64,000 bases of DNA, from NCBI GenBank assembly GCA_963829995.1, contig CAWHKW010000031.1, forward strand, positions 124,001-188,000, read 5' to 3'. Positions 24,030 through 32,164 of the stretch are shown one piece after another. The notes under the pieces are model-generated. The model was not told the origin of the DNA, did no database searches, and saw nothing but the letters and a program-made list of their open reading frames with translations. Position numbers and translations under genes: made by a program. This DNA comes from JACCZX01 sp963829995 (GTDB lineage: Bacteria > Pseudomonadota > Gammaproteobacteria > Burkholderiales > Burkholderiaceae_F). Each line of letters begins with the position of its first letter. The stretch's first letter is position 1.

Positions 24030-24932
24030 TTGAGCGCACTCATCGGCAGATTGTCCGCAAAGCTGTGGATCGCTCTGATCAACGCGACGTCGAATTGGTC
24101 GCAGGGCGCACGCACGCGGCTCGCTGGCTTGATCGGCGATCTGCTGTGGTGGGTCGTCTTGCCGCGGCGGCGGATCACGCTGACCAACCTTCGCTTGTGC
24201 TTTCCGGCGCTCGACGAGCAGCAGCGGACGCACATTGCACGCCGTTGCTTTCGGAACATCGCCCGCAGCGGGCTGGACCGGTCAGTGGTAGCGAAGGGCG
24301 AACGGCCGACGCTCGAGCAATACGTCAAGGTGCAGGGCATCGAGCATTTGCAGGCGGCGGCCGGCCGCCCGCTGATTCTGATCGCGCCGCATTTTGTGGG
24401 GCTGGATGCCGGTGGTATCCGCGTAGCGACGTTAAAGCGCGTTATCTCGATCTATTCGAGACAGACCAACGACGTATGGGACGAATGGCTGTTAAGCGCC
24501 CGGCAGCGATTCAACGATCCGGTACTGGTGGCGCGTCAGGGCGCCGACATGCGGGCCGTGATTCGAAGCGTCAAGAACGGCCTGCCGCTGTACTACTTGC
24601 CCGACATGGACCTGGGCGCAGCCAATTCGATTTTTGTTCCTTTCTTCGGTGTTTCGGCGGCGACGATACCGATGGTGCCGCGCATAGCGCGCATCATCGA
24701 CGCGCAAGTCATGATGGCGGTGACCGAGATGACAGACGAAGGCTACGTGCTGCATTTCGAGCCGCCCTGGTCGGGTTTTCCGGGCGAGTCGATTGAAGCT
24801 GATACCGCGCGCATGAATCGTGAGATCGAGCGTTGGGTACTCAGGATGCCCGATCAGTACCTCTGGACGCATCGCCGCTTCAAGACGCGGCCGGTGGGTC
24901 TGCCCAGCTTCTACAGTCACGCATCTCGTTAG
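24030..24932 (+). CDS. Lipid A biosynthesis acyltransferase (LpxL/HtrB family)
   Basis: Encodes 300 residues. It transfers a secondary acyl chain to lipid A precursors at the inner membrane. An N-terminal hydrophobic helix is followed by the HX4D catalytic motif in APHFVGLDAGG, and YYLPDMDLG and FFGVSAATIPMVPRIA complete the family pattern. It is divergent from metK and 11 bp upstream of dapF, so the two are probably cotranscribed. Which acyl position or chain it uses is not clear. Confidence 0.88.
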   Translation: MSALIGRLSAKLWIALINATSNWSQGARTRLAGLIGDLLWWVVLPRRRITLTNLRLCFPALDEQQRTHIARRCFRNIARSGLDRSVVAKGERPTLEQYVKVQGIEHLQAAAGRPLILIAPHFVGLDAGGIRVATLKRVISIYSRQTNDVWDEWLLSARQRFNDPVLVARQGADMRAVIRSVKNGLPLYYLPDMDLGAANSIFVPFFGVSAATIPMVPRIARIIDAQVMMAVTEMTDEGYVLHFEPPWSGFPGESIEADTARMNREIERWVLRMPDQYLWTHRRFKTRPVGLPSFYSHASR

Positions 24933-24943
24933 GTCGTGACGGG

Positions 24944-25801
24944 ATGAAGCTTCGCTTTACCAAGATGCACGGTGCAGGCAACGATTTCGTGATGCTCGAT
25001 GGCGTCAGGCAACGGATCGATCTGACGCGCGAGCAGCTGCGCTCGTTGGCGGATCGCCGCTTCGGTGTCGGCGCTGACCAGATTCTGCTGGTCGAGCCGG
25101 CGTCTGATCCCAATCTTGACTTCAGCTATCGCATTTTCAACAGCGACGGCGGCGAAGTCGAACAGTGCGGCAACGGGGCCCGATGCTTCGTGAAGTTCGT
25201 GCACGACGAAGGGCTCACGTCTAAAACCGCGATCCTGGTTAAAACGCTGGGCGGCGTCATCGAGCCGCGACTGCTCGCCAACGGCGAAGTGTCGGTCGAC
25301 ATGGGAAAGCCGCGGTTCGATCCGGCCGACGCGGGGTTCGACCCGGCCGGCTTGATGCCGAAGGTCGAGCACGATCAAGCGCTGTGGCCGCTTGATATCG
25401 GTCATACAGTGATGATCGCGGTGTTGTCGATGGGAAATCCGCACGCGGTGCAGACGGTTAGCGATGTCGACATCGCCGCGGTCACGATCGATGGCCCCTT
25501 GATTGAGCACCATGATCGGTTTCGCGATCGGGTCAACGCGGGCTTTATGCAAATTGTCGATCGGCATTGCATACGCTTGCGCGTTTGGGAGCGTGGCGCC
25601 GGCGAGACGCTGGCATGCGGCACCGGAGCCTGCGCGGCGGTCGTCAGCGGCATTCGGCGCGCATTGCTCGATACTCCGGTTACAGTCGTTGCCCGCGGCG
25701 GTGAGCTAAAAGTCGAATGGACCCGCGGCGGCGAGGCGGTGCAGCCCGTTCTGATGACCGGCGCCGCGACGACGGTTTTTAAAGGTGAAATTGAAATCTA
25801 A
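24944..25801 (+). CDS. dapF: Diaminopimelate epimerase
   Basis: Encodes 285 residues from the ATG at 24944, preceded by a GGG; the upstream open frame overlaps the acyltransferase gene. DapF interconverts LL- and meso-diaminopimelate for lysine and peptidoglycan. Both active-site cysteines are present, in EQCGNGARCF and ETLACGTGACA. MHGAGNDFVMLD marks the N-terminus. The order dapF, DUF484, xerC is widely conserved. Confidence 0.96.
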   Translation: MKLRFTKMHGAGNDFVMLDGVRQRIDLTREQLRSLADRRFGVGADQILLVEPASDPNLDFSYRIFNSDGGEVEQCGNGARCFVKFVHDEGLTSKTAILVKTLGGVIEPRLLANGEVSVDMGKPRFDPADAGFDPAGLMPKVEHDQALWPLDIGHTVMIAVLSMGNPHAVQTVSDVDIAAVTIDGPLIEHHDRFRDRVNAGFMQIVDRHCIRLRVWERGAGETLACGTGACAAVVSGIRRALLDTPVTVVARGGELKVEWTRGGEAVQPVLMTGAATTVFKGEIEI

Positions 25802-25816
25802 CTTCTTGATGCCACC

Positions 25817-26500
25817 ATGACTATGACAACTTTGCAGGCCGACGATATTGCGCACTATCTGACGCGTCATCAGGATTTTTTCGAGCAGCATCCACAGCTG
25901 CTGTCGCAGATGCAGTTGCCGCATCCGCACGACGGGCAGGCGATTTCGCTGGTCGAGCGCCAGTCGTTGATGCTGCGCGAGCGCGTGAAGTCGCTCGAAA
26001 ACAGGGTGGCCGAGATGGTGCGCAATGGTCAGGAAAACGATGCGATTGCCGAGAAGCTGATCGCTTGGGTGCGCTCGCTGTTGACCGAAACGGATCCGGC
26101 TGCGCTGCCTGCAACGCTGATTGACGAGCTGAAGCGCATCTTCGAAGTTCCGTATGCCGCGCTGCGTTTGTGGAGTACGCAGCCCGCGTTCGCGGCGCTC
26201 GACTGCGCGCGCGCGGTCGAAAGCGACACGATCACGTTTGCCAACAGCATGCGCGTCCCATTCTGTGGATCGAACGTCGGCTTCGAGGCTGCCTCGTGGC
26301 TCGCGTCCGACGGGGCGGTGAAGAGCGTTGCACTGCTGCCGCTCCGTTTCGGAATGGATTCGGCCGCCGATCCGGAAACTTTCGGAATGCTCGTGCTGGG
26401 ATCGGCGGACCCCGAGCGATTTAACTCCTCGATGGGAACCGCATTTCTGGAGCGAATCAGTGAATTGGCCAGCGCAGCGCTGGCACGCCTGCGCGCCTGA
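25817..26500 (+). CDS. DUF484 family (GAF-like) protein
   Basis: Encodes 227 residues. The N-terminus has the DUF484 opening (DIAHYLTRHQDFFEQHPQLL, then SLVERQSLMLRERVKSLE), a coiled coil, and a GAF-like C-terminal half. The molecular function is unknown; position between dapF and xerC is conserved. The gene ends 13 bp before xerC. Confidence 0.88.
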   Translation: MTMTTLQADDIAHYLTRHQDFFEQHPQLLSQMQLPHPHDGQAISLVERQSLMLRERVKSLENRVAEMVRNGQENDAIAEKLIAWVRSLLTETDPAALPATLIDELKRIFEVPYAALRLWSTQPAFAALDCARAVESDTITFANSMRVPFCGSNVGFEAASWLASDGAVKSVALLPLRFGMDSAADPETFGMLVLGSADPERFNSSMGTAFLERISELASAALARLRA

Positions 26501-26513
26501 TCGCGTCGCATCA

Positions 26514-27440
26514 ATGGCTGGCGCGTTGGTCGATGCCTTTCTGCTCGAGCTCTCGACGCAGCGACGCGCTTCTCGGCACACGCTCGCCGCATATCGGTTG
26601 GATCTGGCGCGCCTGATCGAATTTGCCGGCGCGCATTCGTTATCCGAGTTGAGCGCGCACGACATTCGCCGTTACGTGGCCAAGCTGCATGCGGGCGGTC
26701 TGTCCCCCGCTTCGATCGCGCGCACGCTCTCGGCGTGGCGTTCGATGTATCGGTGGTTGTGCGAGCGCGGCGACGCGTTCGTCAATCCTGTCGTCGGTGT
26801 GCGCGGTCCGAAGCGCATCAAGCGCTTGCCGAAAGCGTTGTCGGCCGATCAGGCGGTCACATTCGCGTCGAAACCCGCGGATGAATCGTTGCTGGCGTGG
26901 CGCGACCACGCGATTGTTGAGCTGCTTTATTCAAGCGGACTGCGCCTGGCCGAGCTGGTATCGCTCGACCAGCATTATTTCGACGCGGACGAGTCGCTGC
27001 CGGCATCGACCAGCTGGGTCGATCTTCCAACAGCCGAGGCCACCGTAGTCGGCAAGGGCAACAAGACCCGCCGAGTGCCGATCGGTGCGCCGGCGTGCGC
27101 GGCGCTTGCGCACTGGCTCAGCGCTCGCGAAACCCTGGCGCGAAGCGACGAGCGCGCGCTTTTCGTCAGCGCGGCCGGGTCGCGATTGTCTGCGCGCAGT
27201 GTGCAGTCGAGGATCGCGCTGTTATCGCGCAAGCTCGGCCTGGGTGTGCACGTGCATCCGCACGTGCTGCGGCACAGCTTTGCGTCGCACCTGTTGCAAT
27301 CGAGTGGGGATTTGCGCGCGGTGCAGGAGCTGCTGGGGCACTCGAACATTGCAACGACGCAGATTTACACGCGACTCGACTGGCAACACCTGGCGAAGGC
27401 TTACGACGCCGCGCATCCGCGCGCCAAGCGCCGCAGCTGA
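26514..27440 (+). CDS. xerC: Site-specific tyrosine recombinase XerC
   Basis: Encodes 308 residues from the ATG at 26514; the longer frame overlaps the DUF484 gene. XerC with XerD resolves chromosome dimers at dif. Catalytic residues are visible: Arg in SSGLRLAELVSL, Lys in GKGNKTRRVP, HxxR in HVLRHSFASHLL, then LGHSNIATTQIYTR with the His and the nucleophilic Tyr. The N-terminal SAM-like core-binding domain covers residues 1-90. It is not flanked by mobile-element features. Confidence 0.94.
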   Translation: MAGALVDAFLLELSTQRRASRHTLAAYRLDLARLIEFAGAHSLSELSAHDIRRYVAKLHAGGLSPASIARTLSAWRSMYRWLCERGDAFVNPVVGVRGPKRIKRLPKALSADQAVTFASKPADESLLAWRDHAIVELLYSSGLRLAELVSLDQHYFDADESLPASTSWVDLPTAEATVVGKGNKTRRVPIGAPACAALAHWLSARETLARSDERALFVSAAGSRLSARSVQSRIALLSRKLGLGVHVHPHVLRHSFASHLLQSSGDLRAVQELLGHSNIATTQIYTRLDWQHLAKAYDAAHPRAKRRS

Positions 27441-27539
27441 GCCAGACTCTGCAAGCACAATTCCACTAAACTCACGCCCCCTTACGGGACTGAACTGCGG
27501 GAGCAGGTCTGCTTCTGTAGTTACCACTAAAGGCGGTTT

Positions 27540-28607
27540 ATGGATGTCAGTGCAAGCGTGCCGCAGGTGCCGGTGACCGTTCTAACGGGGTTTCTGGGCG
27601 CCGGCAAGACCACGCTACTGAATCGCATTTTGACCGAGCAACACGGCCACAAGATTGCGGTCATCGAGAATGAGTTCGGTCCCGAAGGGATCGATAACGA
27701 GCTGTTGGTCTCTGAGCAGGGCGAGCAGATCATCGAGATGAACAACGGTTGCATCTGCTGCACGGTGCGCGGCGATCTGGTGCGCATCTTGAATGATCTG
27801 AAGACGAAGCGGCAGGCGGGCGAGATTGACTTCGAGCGCGTAATCATCGAGACCACCGGCCTGGCGAATCCCGGCCCGGTGACGCAAACGTTCTTTATGG
27901 ACGACAGCATTTCGACCTATTACATGCTCGACGCGGTGATCACGGTGGTCGACGCCAAGCACGGGCATGCCACGCTGGATCAGCAACCCGAAGCCCAGAA
28001 TCAGGTGGGATTTGCCGACCGCATACTGATGAGCAAGGTCGACCTGGTGCCCGACGCCGATGCGCAATCGCTGAAGAGCCGCCTGGTGCAGATGAATCCG
28101 CGCGCTCCGATCAAGTCGGTCAATTTCGGCGACGTTGCCATTGCAGACGTGCTCGATGTGCGCGGCTTCAACCTGAACGCGATTCTGGAGATCGATCCCG
28201 AGTTTCTCGCCGGTGAACATCCGGACGCGGCCCACGACGCCGGACATCACCACCACGATGGCGATGCTCACGACGGCCATCAACACAACGGTCATCATCA
28301 ACACGACGACGCAATCAAGGCATTTGTATTTCAATCGGGGCGTCCGTTTGAGCCAGGCAAGCTTGAGGAGTATCTGGGCACGCTCACTCAGGTTTACGGG
28401 CCGGACATGCTTCGGTATAAAGGCGTGCTTTTCATGAACGGCAGTAACCGCCGCACAATCTTTCAAGGCGTTCATATGCTGATGGGAGCCGATGTGGGCC
28501 GCCCGTGGGCTGCGAATGAAAAGCCTTCCAGCAAGGTTGTTTTCATCGGTCGCAATTTGCCGAAGGAAGCAATCCTCAAAGGCCTCGAGGCGTGCCTGGC
28601 GCGTTAA
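27540..28607 (+). CDS. COG0523 (CobW/ZigA-type) metal-chaperone GTPase
   Basis: Encodes 355 residues. Walker A is TGFLGAGKTTLLNRIL (residues ~15-30). The metal-binding CxCC motif is in NNGCICCTVRGDL. Metal-responsive GTPases of this family deliver zinc (ZigA/ZNG1) or other metals. A His-rich segment (about 14 His in 30 residues, near residue 235) separates the GTPase from the C-terminal CobW_C domain and supports zinc binding. It lies directly upstream of a Cys-poor dksA, which fits a zinc-limitation theme. No Zur box is recognised in the 99-bp leader. Confidence 0.9.
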   Translation: MDVSASVPQVPVTVLTGFLGAGKTTLLNRILTEQHGHKIAVIENEFGPEGIDNELLVSEQGEQIIEMNNGCICCTVRGDLVRILNDLKTKRQAGEIDFERVIIETTGLANPGPVTQTFFMDDSISTYYMLDAVITVVDAKHGHATLDQQPEAQNQVGFADRILMSKVDLVPDADAQSLKSRLVQMNPRAPIKSVNFGDVAIADVLDVRGFNLNAILEIDPEFLAGEHPDAAHDAGHHHHDGDAHDGHQHNGHHQHDDAIKAFVFQSGRPFEPGKLEEYLGTLTQVYGPDMLRYKGVLFMNGSNRRTIFQGVHMLMGADVGRPWAANEKPSSKVVFIGRNLPKEAILKGLEACLAR

Positions 28608-28666
28608 CGCGTCCCACCGCACGCCGCATCGATGCAATCACAAATTTTCTAACGAGGTATTTACCG

Positions 28667-29575
28667 ATGGCTGCAGCAAAGAAACCGGCCAAGAAAGCCG
28701 CCAAATCCGTCAGCAAGGCCGCGAAAAAGCCTGGCAAGAAAGTTGTGAAGAAAGCGGCCGTCAGGAAGACAAAGGCACCGGCGCGTCGAGTGAAGGCACC
28801 TGTCGCGAAAGGCAGGGGCGCGAGCGTCGCACGCAGGGCGACGGCTACCAAGCCCTCGAAAGTGGCGCGGCCGAAGGCAGCTCCGGCCGCAAGCGGCAAA
28901 GCACCGATAAAGCCTGCAAAAGGCTCGGCCCCAATGAGCGCCGCGCCATCCGGCCGGCCACGCGGAGGCAGGCCCGCACGTGCGCCGAAGAAGGATCCAA
29001 GGCCGATACCGCCGATGCCGGCACCGGGGCTTAAGAACACCGGCCCGATCACAGCGCCGCCCAAAGTTGCACCGGCGCCAACACCGAAAGACCTGGCCGC
29101 CGCACACGACTATTTGTTGGCGCGCTCGGCCACTCGAAGCGAAGAGCCGGTGGTCGTCAACGGGAAGCGCCTGCCGACCGAGGAACAGTTGTTGAAGACC
29201 CGCGAGTCTGACTATATGAACGCCGAACAGCTGGCGTACTTCAAGCACAGGCTGCAACAGATGGAAGGCGAGCTACTACAGAACGCCGACGAAACCACCG
29301 AACACCTGCGCGAGTCCGTGATCGTTCCCGATCCCGCCGATCGCGCCACGATCGAAGAAGAGCACGCGCTTGAATTGAGAACGCGAGACCGCGAGCGCAA
29401 GCTGCTCAAGAAAGTTCAACAGGCGTTGACGCGAATTGAGAGCGGTGAGTACGGCTACTGCGAGGAAACCGGAGATCCGATCGGAATTCCACGCCTGCTT
29501 GCTCGGCCGACCGCCACGCTGTCGCTCGAAGCTCAGCAACGCCGCGAGCTGAAGCAGAAGATGTTTGGCGACTGA
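28667..29575 (+). CDS. dksA: DksA with histone H1-like N-terminal tail and reduced zinc-finger cysteines
   Basis: Encodes 302 residues from ATG 28667, about twice the 151 residues of E. coli DksA. Residues ~1-150 are Lys/Ala/Pro-rich and basic (AAAKKPAKKAAKSVSKAAKK), like bacterial histone H1-like tails. The C-terminal half is DksA: a coiled coil (YFKHRLQQMEGELLQ to RKLLKKVQQALTRIESG) with acidic tip DPADRA, then YGYCEETGDPIGIPRLLARP. Only one of the four zinc Cys remains, as in zinc-independent DksA proteins. DksA binds the RNA polymerase secondary channel and works with ppGpp. An extra start at 28592 is less likely. Confidence 0.9.
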   Translation: MAAAKKPAKKAAKSVSKAAKKPGKKVVKKAAVRKTKAPARRVKAPVAKGRGASVARRATATKPSKVARPKAAPAASGKAPIKPAKGSAPMSAAPSGRPRGGRPARAPKKDPRPIPPMPAPGLKNTGPITAPPKVAPAPTPKDLAAAHDYLLARSATRSEEPVVVNGKRLPTEEQLLKTRESDYMNAEQLAYFKHRLQQMEGELLQNADETTEHLRESVIVPDPADRATIEEEHALELRTRDRERKLLKKVQQALTRIESGEYGYCEETGDPIGIPRLLARPTATLSLEAQQRRELKQKMFGD

Positions 29576-29590
29576 CGTCGCCAAACATCT
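29559..29590 (+). terminator. Perfect 14-bp stem-loop spanning the dksA stop codon
   Basis: AGATGTTTGGCGAC (29559-29572) and its exact reverse complement GTCGCCAAACATCT (29577-29590) enclose the loop TGAC, which contains the dksA stop TGA. No T-run follows directly. Function is uncertain: transcript-end stability, attenuation, or an effect on termination of translation. Confidence 0.6.
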
Positions 29591-29609
29591 CCGATGATTT
29601 CGAAGATGC

Positions 29610-29632
29610 AAGAGGGGGCTCTACCCCCTCTT
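29610..29632 (+). terminator. Terminator-like hairpin downstream of dksA
   Basis: AAGAGGGGG-CTCTA-CCCCCTCTT is a 9-bp perfect stem with a five-base loop, 20 bp after the stop-codon stem-loop. There is no strong T-tract after it, so termination may be Rho-aided or the hairpin may only protect the 3' end. Confidence 0.55.
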
Positions 29633-29949
29633 GGAGCTCCCCCGATTAGGTGGCGCAGCCAGCCGTAACTGACAGGCGGGATTGCCGTGCAGATCGACGG
29701 TTTGCGAGCTGTCTAAAGTTGTTACTATGAAACGCGATCGGTGCTTGCTCACTCGAACACGGTATCAAGTGCGACCGCATCGATTGTCGAGCCGGTAGGT
29801 GCGATCAGGCATAGGCGAAAAGGGTTACTTGTTTCCGGTGCCGCTGCAGGCTGGCATCTGGGCTGCCGGTGTCAGAATCGTGCGTGCGGGATCGGCACAT
29901 CGGCGAGTCTGCTGGCGCGAGAACAAAATCGGACAACGGTAAAAACGTA
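29633..29949. other. Noncoding gap between dksA and the STAS gene
   Basis: About 317 bp after the hairpins. No gene, tRNA or clear terminator was found. An open frame from an ATG at 29869 runs in frame into the STAS gene but its first 27 residues do not look conserved. The promoter of the STAS-hslVU transcript probably lies here, though no convincing -35/-10 pair stands out. Confidence 0.4.
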
Positions 29950-31413
29950 GTGGCCTTTTCCTTCTTCAAAAAAGACCCAAAGGAAGCCGCGTCGGCCGTC
30001 AAGGCGGGTTCGCGCACGTCGACCAAGCAGGCCTCGCGGCCGCTTCCCGGCCCCGTCAATCGCAATCCCGCGTCTACAGCCGCGCGCGGCGCTCAGGGGC
30101 CTGCAACAACCAACACGATGCCCGACAAGGATTTGCATCGCACGCTGGCGCTTGAAACGGCGGCCAAGATCGATGCGATCGAGTCTGAAATGGCGCGTGA
30201 CTTTCTACGCCCCGGCGGCGCGCCGACGATGTTCCCGAACTCCGCCGCCAACTCGACACTGCAGCGGCCGTCACAGCAACCCGAGGCGGCACAAGCGGCA
30301 CCGGCCGGTGCAAAGGAAGACAAGTCGATCGATGCTCTCGATGTCATCTCCGAGGATTGGGCGGGCAACGTAAACGCGTTCGAAGTGTCCGCGGAGGGTG
30401 GCGGCTCGGCGATCGAAGAAACCGCAATCTTGTTTGCCAACGGTTTGATCGAACCGGCCGAAGCTGGACTGCGCTCGGCGATTCAATCCGATCAACTGGG
30501 AGAAGCTGCACAGCGCGGCTGGCTGATGCTGTTCGAGTTGCTGCAGCAACGTGGCGACAAGGCAGGCTTTGACAGCCTGACGATCGAATACGTGTTGCGC
30601 TTCGAAAGCTCGCCGCCGGCATGGATCGAATACAAGGACGAGCCGGACCTGGCCGGAGTGTCCGCTGCGCTCGGGCGCCCCGCGCAAACGGCGTCGGCGC
30701 CCGTGATCGTGCTGCCCGAGACCATCGATGAAGGTGTCGTCAAGCACCTGGAACAGTTGAAGAATCATTCGCAATCGCATCAGTCGATCACGCTCGACTC
30801 TTCGAACGTGCGCAGCTTCGACGCAGTGGGCGCCGAGCTGTTGCTGCGCGTGATCAATGCGTTCAAGCGCGCCAGTCACGAGCTGTTGTTGCAAGGCGCT
30901 GACCAGTTGGTGACTCCGTTGCGCGCGGCGGTTGAGGCCGGGCGGCGCGACCCAAGCGACGCGGTGTGGATGCTGCTGCTCGAAGTGTTCCGGTTGCTGA
31001 ATCGGCAGCATGACTTCGAAGAAACCGGAATCCAGTACTGCATTACGTACGAGGTATCGCCGCCGTCGTGGGAGCCGGCACCGCCGAACCTGAAAACGCG
31101 CGCGGCAGTACCACAGGCGGTTGCGCCGGAAGCGGTTGATGGTCTTTCATGGCACGGCACGCTGCGTGGCGAAGGTGAGCCTCATTTCGGCCGGTTGATG
31201 GCGGCGTCGCGGGTCGAGAAGCGCCTGGTCGTTGATTGCATGTATTTGAAGAGAGTGGAGTTTGCGACCGCCACCGGCATGCTCGCGATGGTCACCAAAG
31301 TGCGCCAAAACGGCGCCACGATCGAGTTTCGCAATATCAACTACCTGATCGGTGCGCTGTTTGCGCTGCTCGGTGTCGACGCGGTCGCACAGGTCCAACT
31401 GCGGCGGGTCTAG
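29950..31413 (+). CDS. STAS-domain protein upstream of hslVU
   Basis: Encodes about 487 residues from GTG 29950, chosen because the protein then begins VAFSFFKKDPKE, the usual opening of betaproteobacterial homologues; ATG 29869 is the alternative. A disordered Ala/Pro/Ser region (to residue ~130) is followed by a helical segment and two STAS-like halves: ITLDSSNVRSFDAVGAELLL in the middle and VDCMYLKRVEFATATGMLAM near the C-terminus. STAS domains act as phospho-switches in anti-anti-sigma factors. No partner kinase is nearby. The role is unknown. Confidence 0.75.
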   Translation: MAFSFFKKDPKEAASAVKAGSRTSTKQASRPLPGPVNRNPASTAARGAQGPATTNTMPDKDLHRTLALETAAKIDAIESEMARDFLRPGGAPTMFPNSAANSTLQRPSQQPEAAQAAPAGAKEDKSIDALDVISEDWAGNVNAFEVSAEGGGSAIEETAILFANGLIEPAEAGLRSAIQSDQLGEAAQRGWLMLFELLQQRGDKAGFDSLTIEYVLRFESSPPAWIEYKDEPDLAGVSAALGRPAQTASAPVIVLPETIDEGVVKHLEQLKNHSQSHQSITLDSSNVRSFDAVGAELLLRVINAFKRASHELLLQGADQLVTPLRAAVEAGRRDPSDAVWMLLLEVFRLLNRQHDFEETGIQYCITYEVSPPSWEPAPPNLKTRAAVPQAVAPEAVDGLSWHGTLRGEGEPHFGRLMAASRVEKRLVVDCMYLKRVEFATATGMLAMVTKVRQNGATIEFRNINYLIGALFALLGVDAVAQVQLRRV

Positions 31414-31476
31414 AAGTTATCGGTTCCGCCCCTATCTAGGCCGTATTCTGCGGCTGCACGGATAGGCACACACCCT

Positions 31477-32013
31477 ATGGAAGTCTTTCACGGGACGACG
31501 ATCGTCTCAGCACGTCGTGGCTCGAAGGTCGCGATGGGCGGTGACGGCCAGGTCACGCTCGGCAACATCATCGTCAAGCAAGGCGCAAAAAAAGTGCGCA
31601 GGCTGCATCACGATCGAATTCTGGCCGGCTTCGCCGGCGCCACGGCCGACGCGTTCACGTTGTTCGAGCGCTTCGACGCCAAGCTCGACAAACATCAAGG
31701 CAACCTGATGCGCTCCGCTGTCGAGTTGGCAAAGGATTGGCGCACCGACCGCATCCTGCGCCGGCTCGAAGCCATGCTGGCAGTCGCCGACCGCGAAACG
31801 TCGCTGATCATCACCGGCACCGGCGACGTGCTCGAGCCCGAGCTGGGACTGATTTCGATCGGCTCCGGCGGCCCCTACGCTCACGCCGCCGCGCGCGCGC
31901 TGCTCGACAACACCGACCTCGCTCCAAGGGAGCTAGTCAAAAAGGCGCTCGAGATCGCGGGCGACCTGTGCATCTACACAAATCAAAGCCACACAATCGA
32001 AGCGATCGACTGA
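31477..32013 (+). CDS. hslV: ATP-dependent protease peptidase subunit HslV
   Basis: Encodes 178 residues. HslV forms two stacked hexamers, with HslU as unfoldase, in cytoplasmic protein turnover. The N-terminal threonine nucleophile is in HGTTIVS: processing before Thr7 removes MEVFHG. GGDGQVTLGN, KVRRL and GFAGATADAFTLFERF match the family. It is followed by hslU after a 151-bp gap that holds palindromes. Confidence 0.96.
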   Translation: MEVFHGTTIVSARRGSKVAMGGDGQVTLGNIIVKQGAKKVRRLHHDRILAGFAGATADAFTLFERFDAKLDKHQGNLMRSAVELAKDWRTDRILRRLEAMLAVADRETSLIITGTGDVLEPELGLISIGSGGPYAHAAARALLDNTDLAPRELVKKALEIAGDLCIYTNQSHTIEAID

Positions 32014-32131
32014 TCAACGAGAACCATGGCGATCGAAGTGATGTTTCCCCTGCCTTTGTACGCTTGCGCGCGCCCGCGCGGCCGCTCCGAAGGGAGCGCG
32101 CCTAACTAATCGCGACGAGTGCACGTGCGAT

Positions 32132-32157
32132 CCGCGCAGCGGTCGCGTACACGAGGA
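32132..32157 (+). repeat. 26-bp inverted repeat, arm 1 (hslU leader)
   Basis: 26 bp beginning CCGCGCAGCGGTCG and ending ACACGAGGA. It is the exact reverse complement of 34917-34942, just after argB. It overlaps the start of the hslU ribosome binding site (GAGGAG, 32153-32158). Confidence 0.7.
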
Positions 32158-32164
32158 GCGCCTA

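Noticed and set aside
26514..27440. XerC as a mobile-element integrase
   Set aside because: Gene order dapF-DUF484-xerC and the residues match the housekeeping dif recombinase; no flanking attachment repeats seen.
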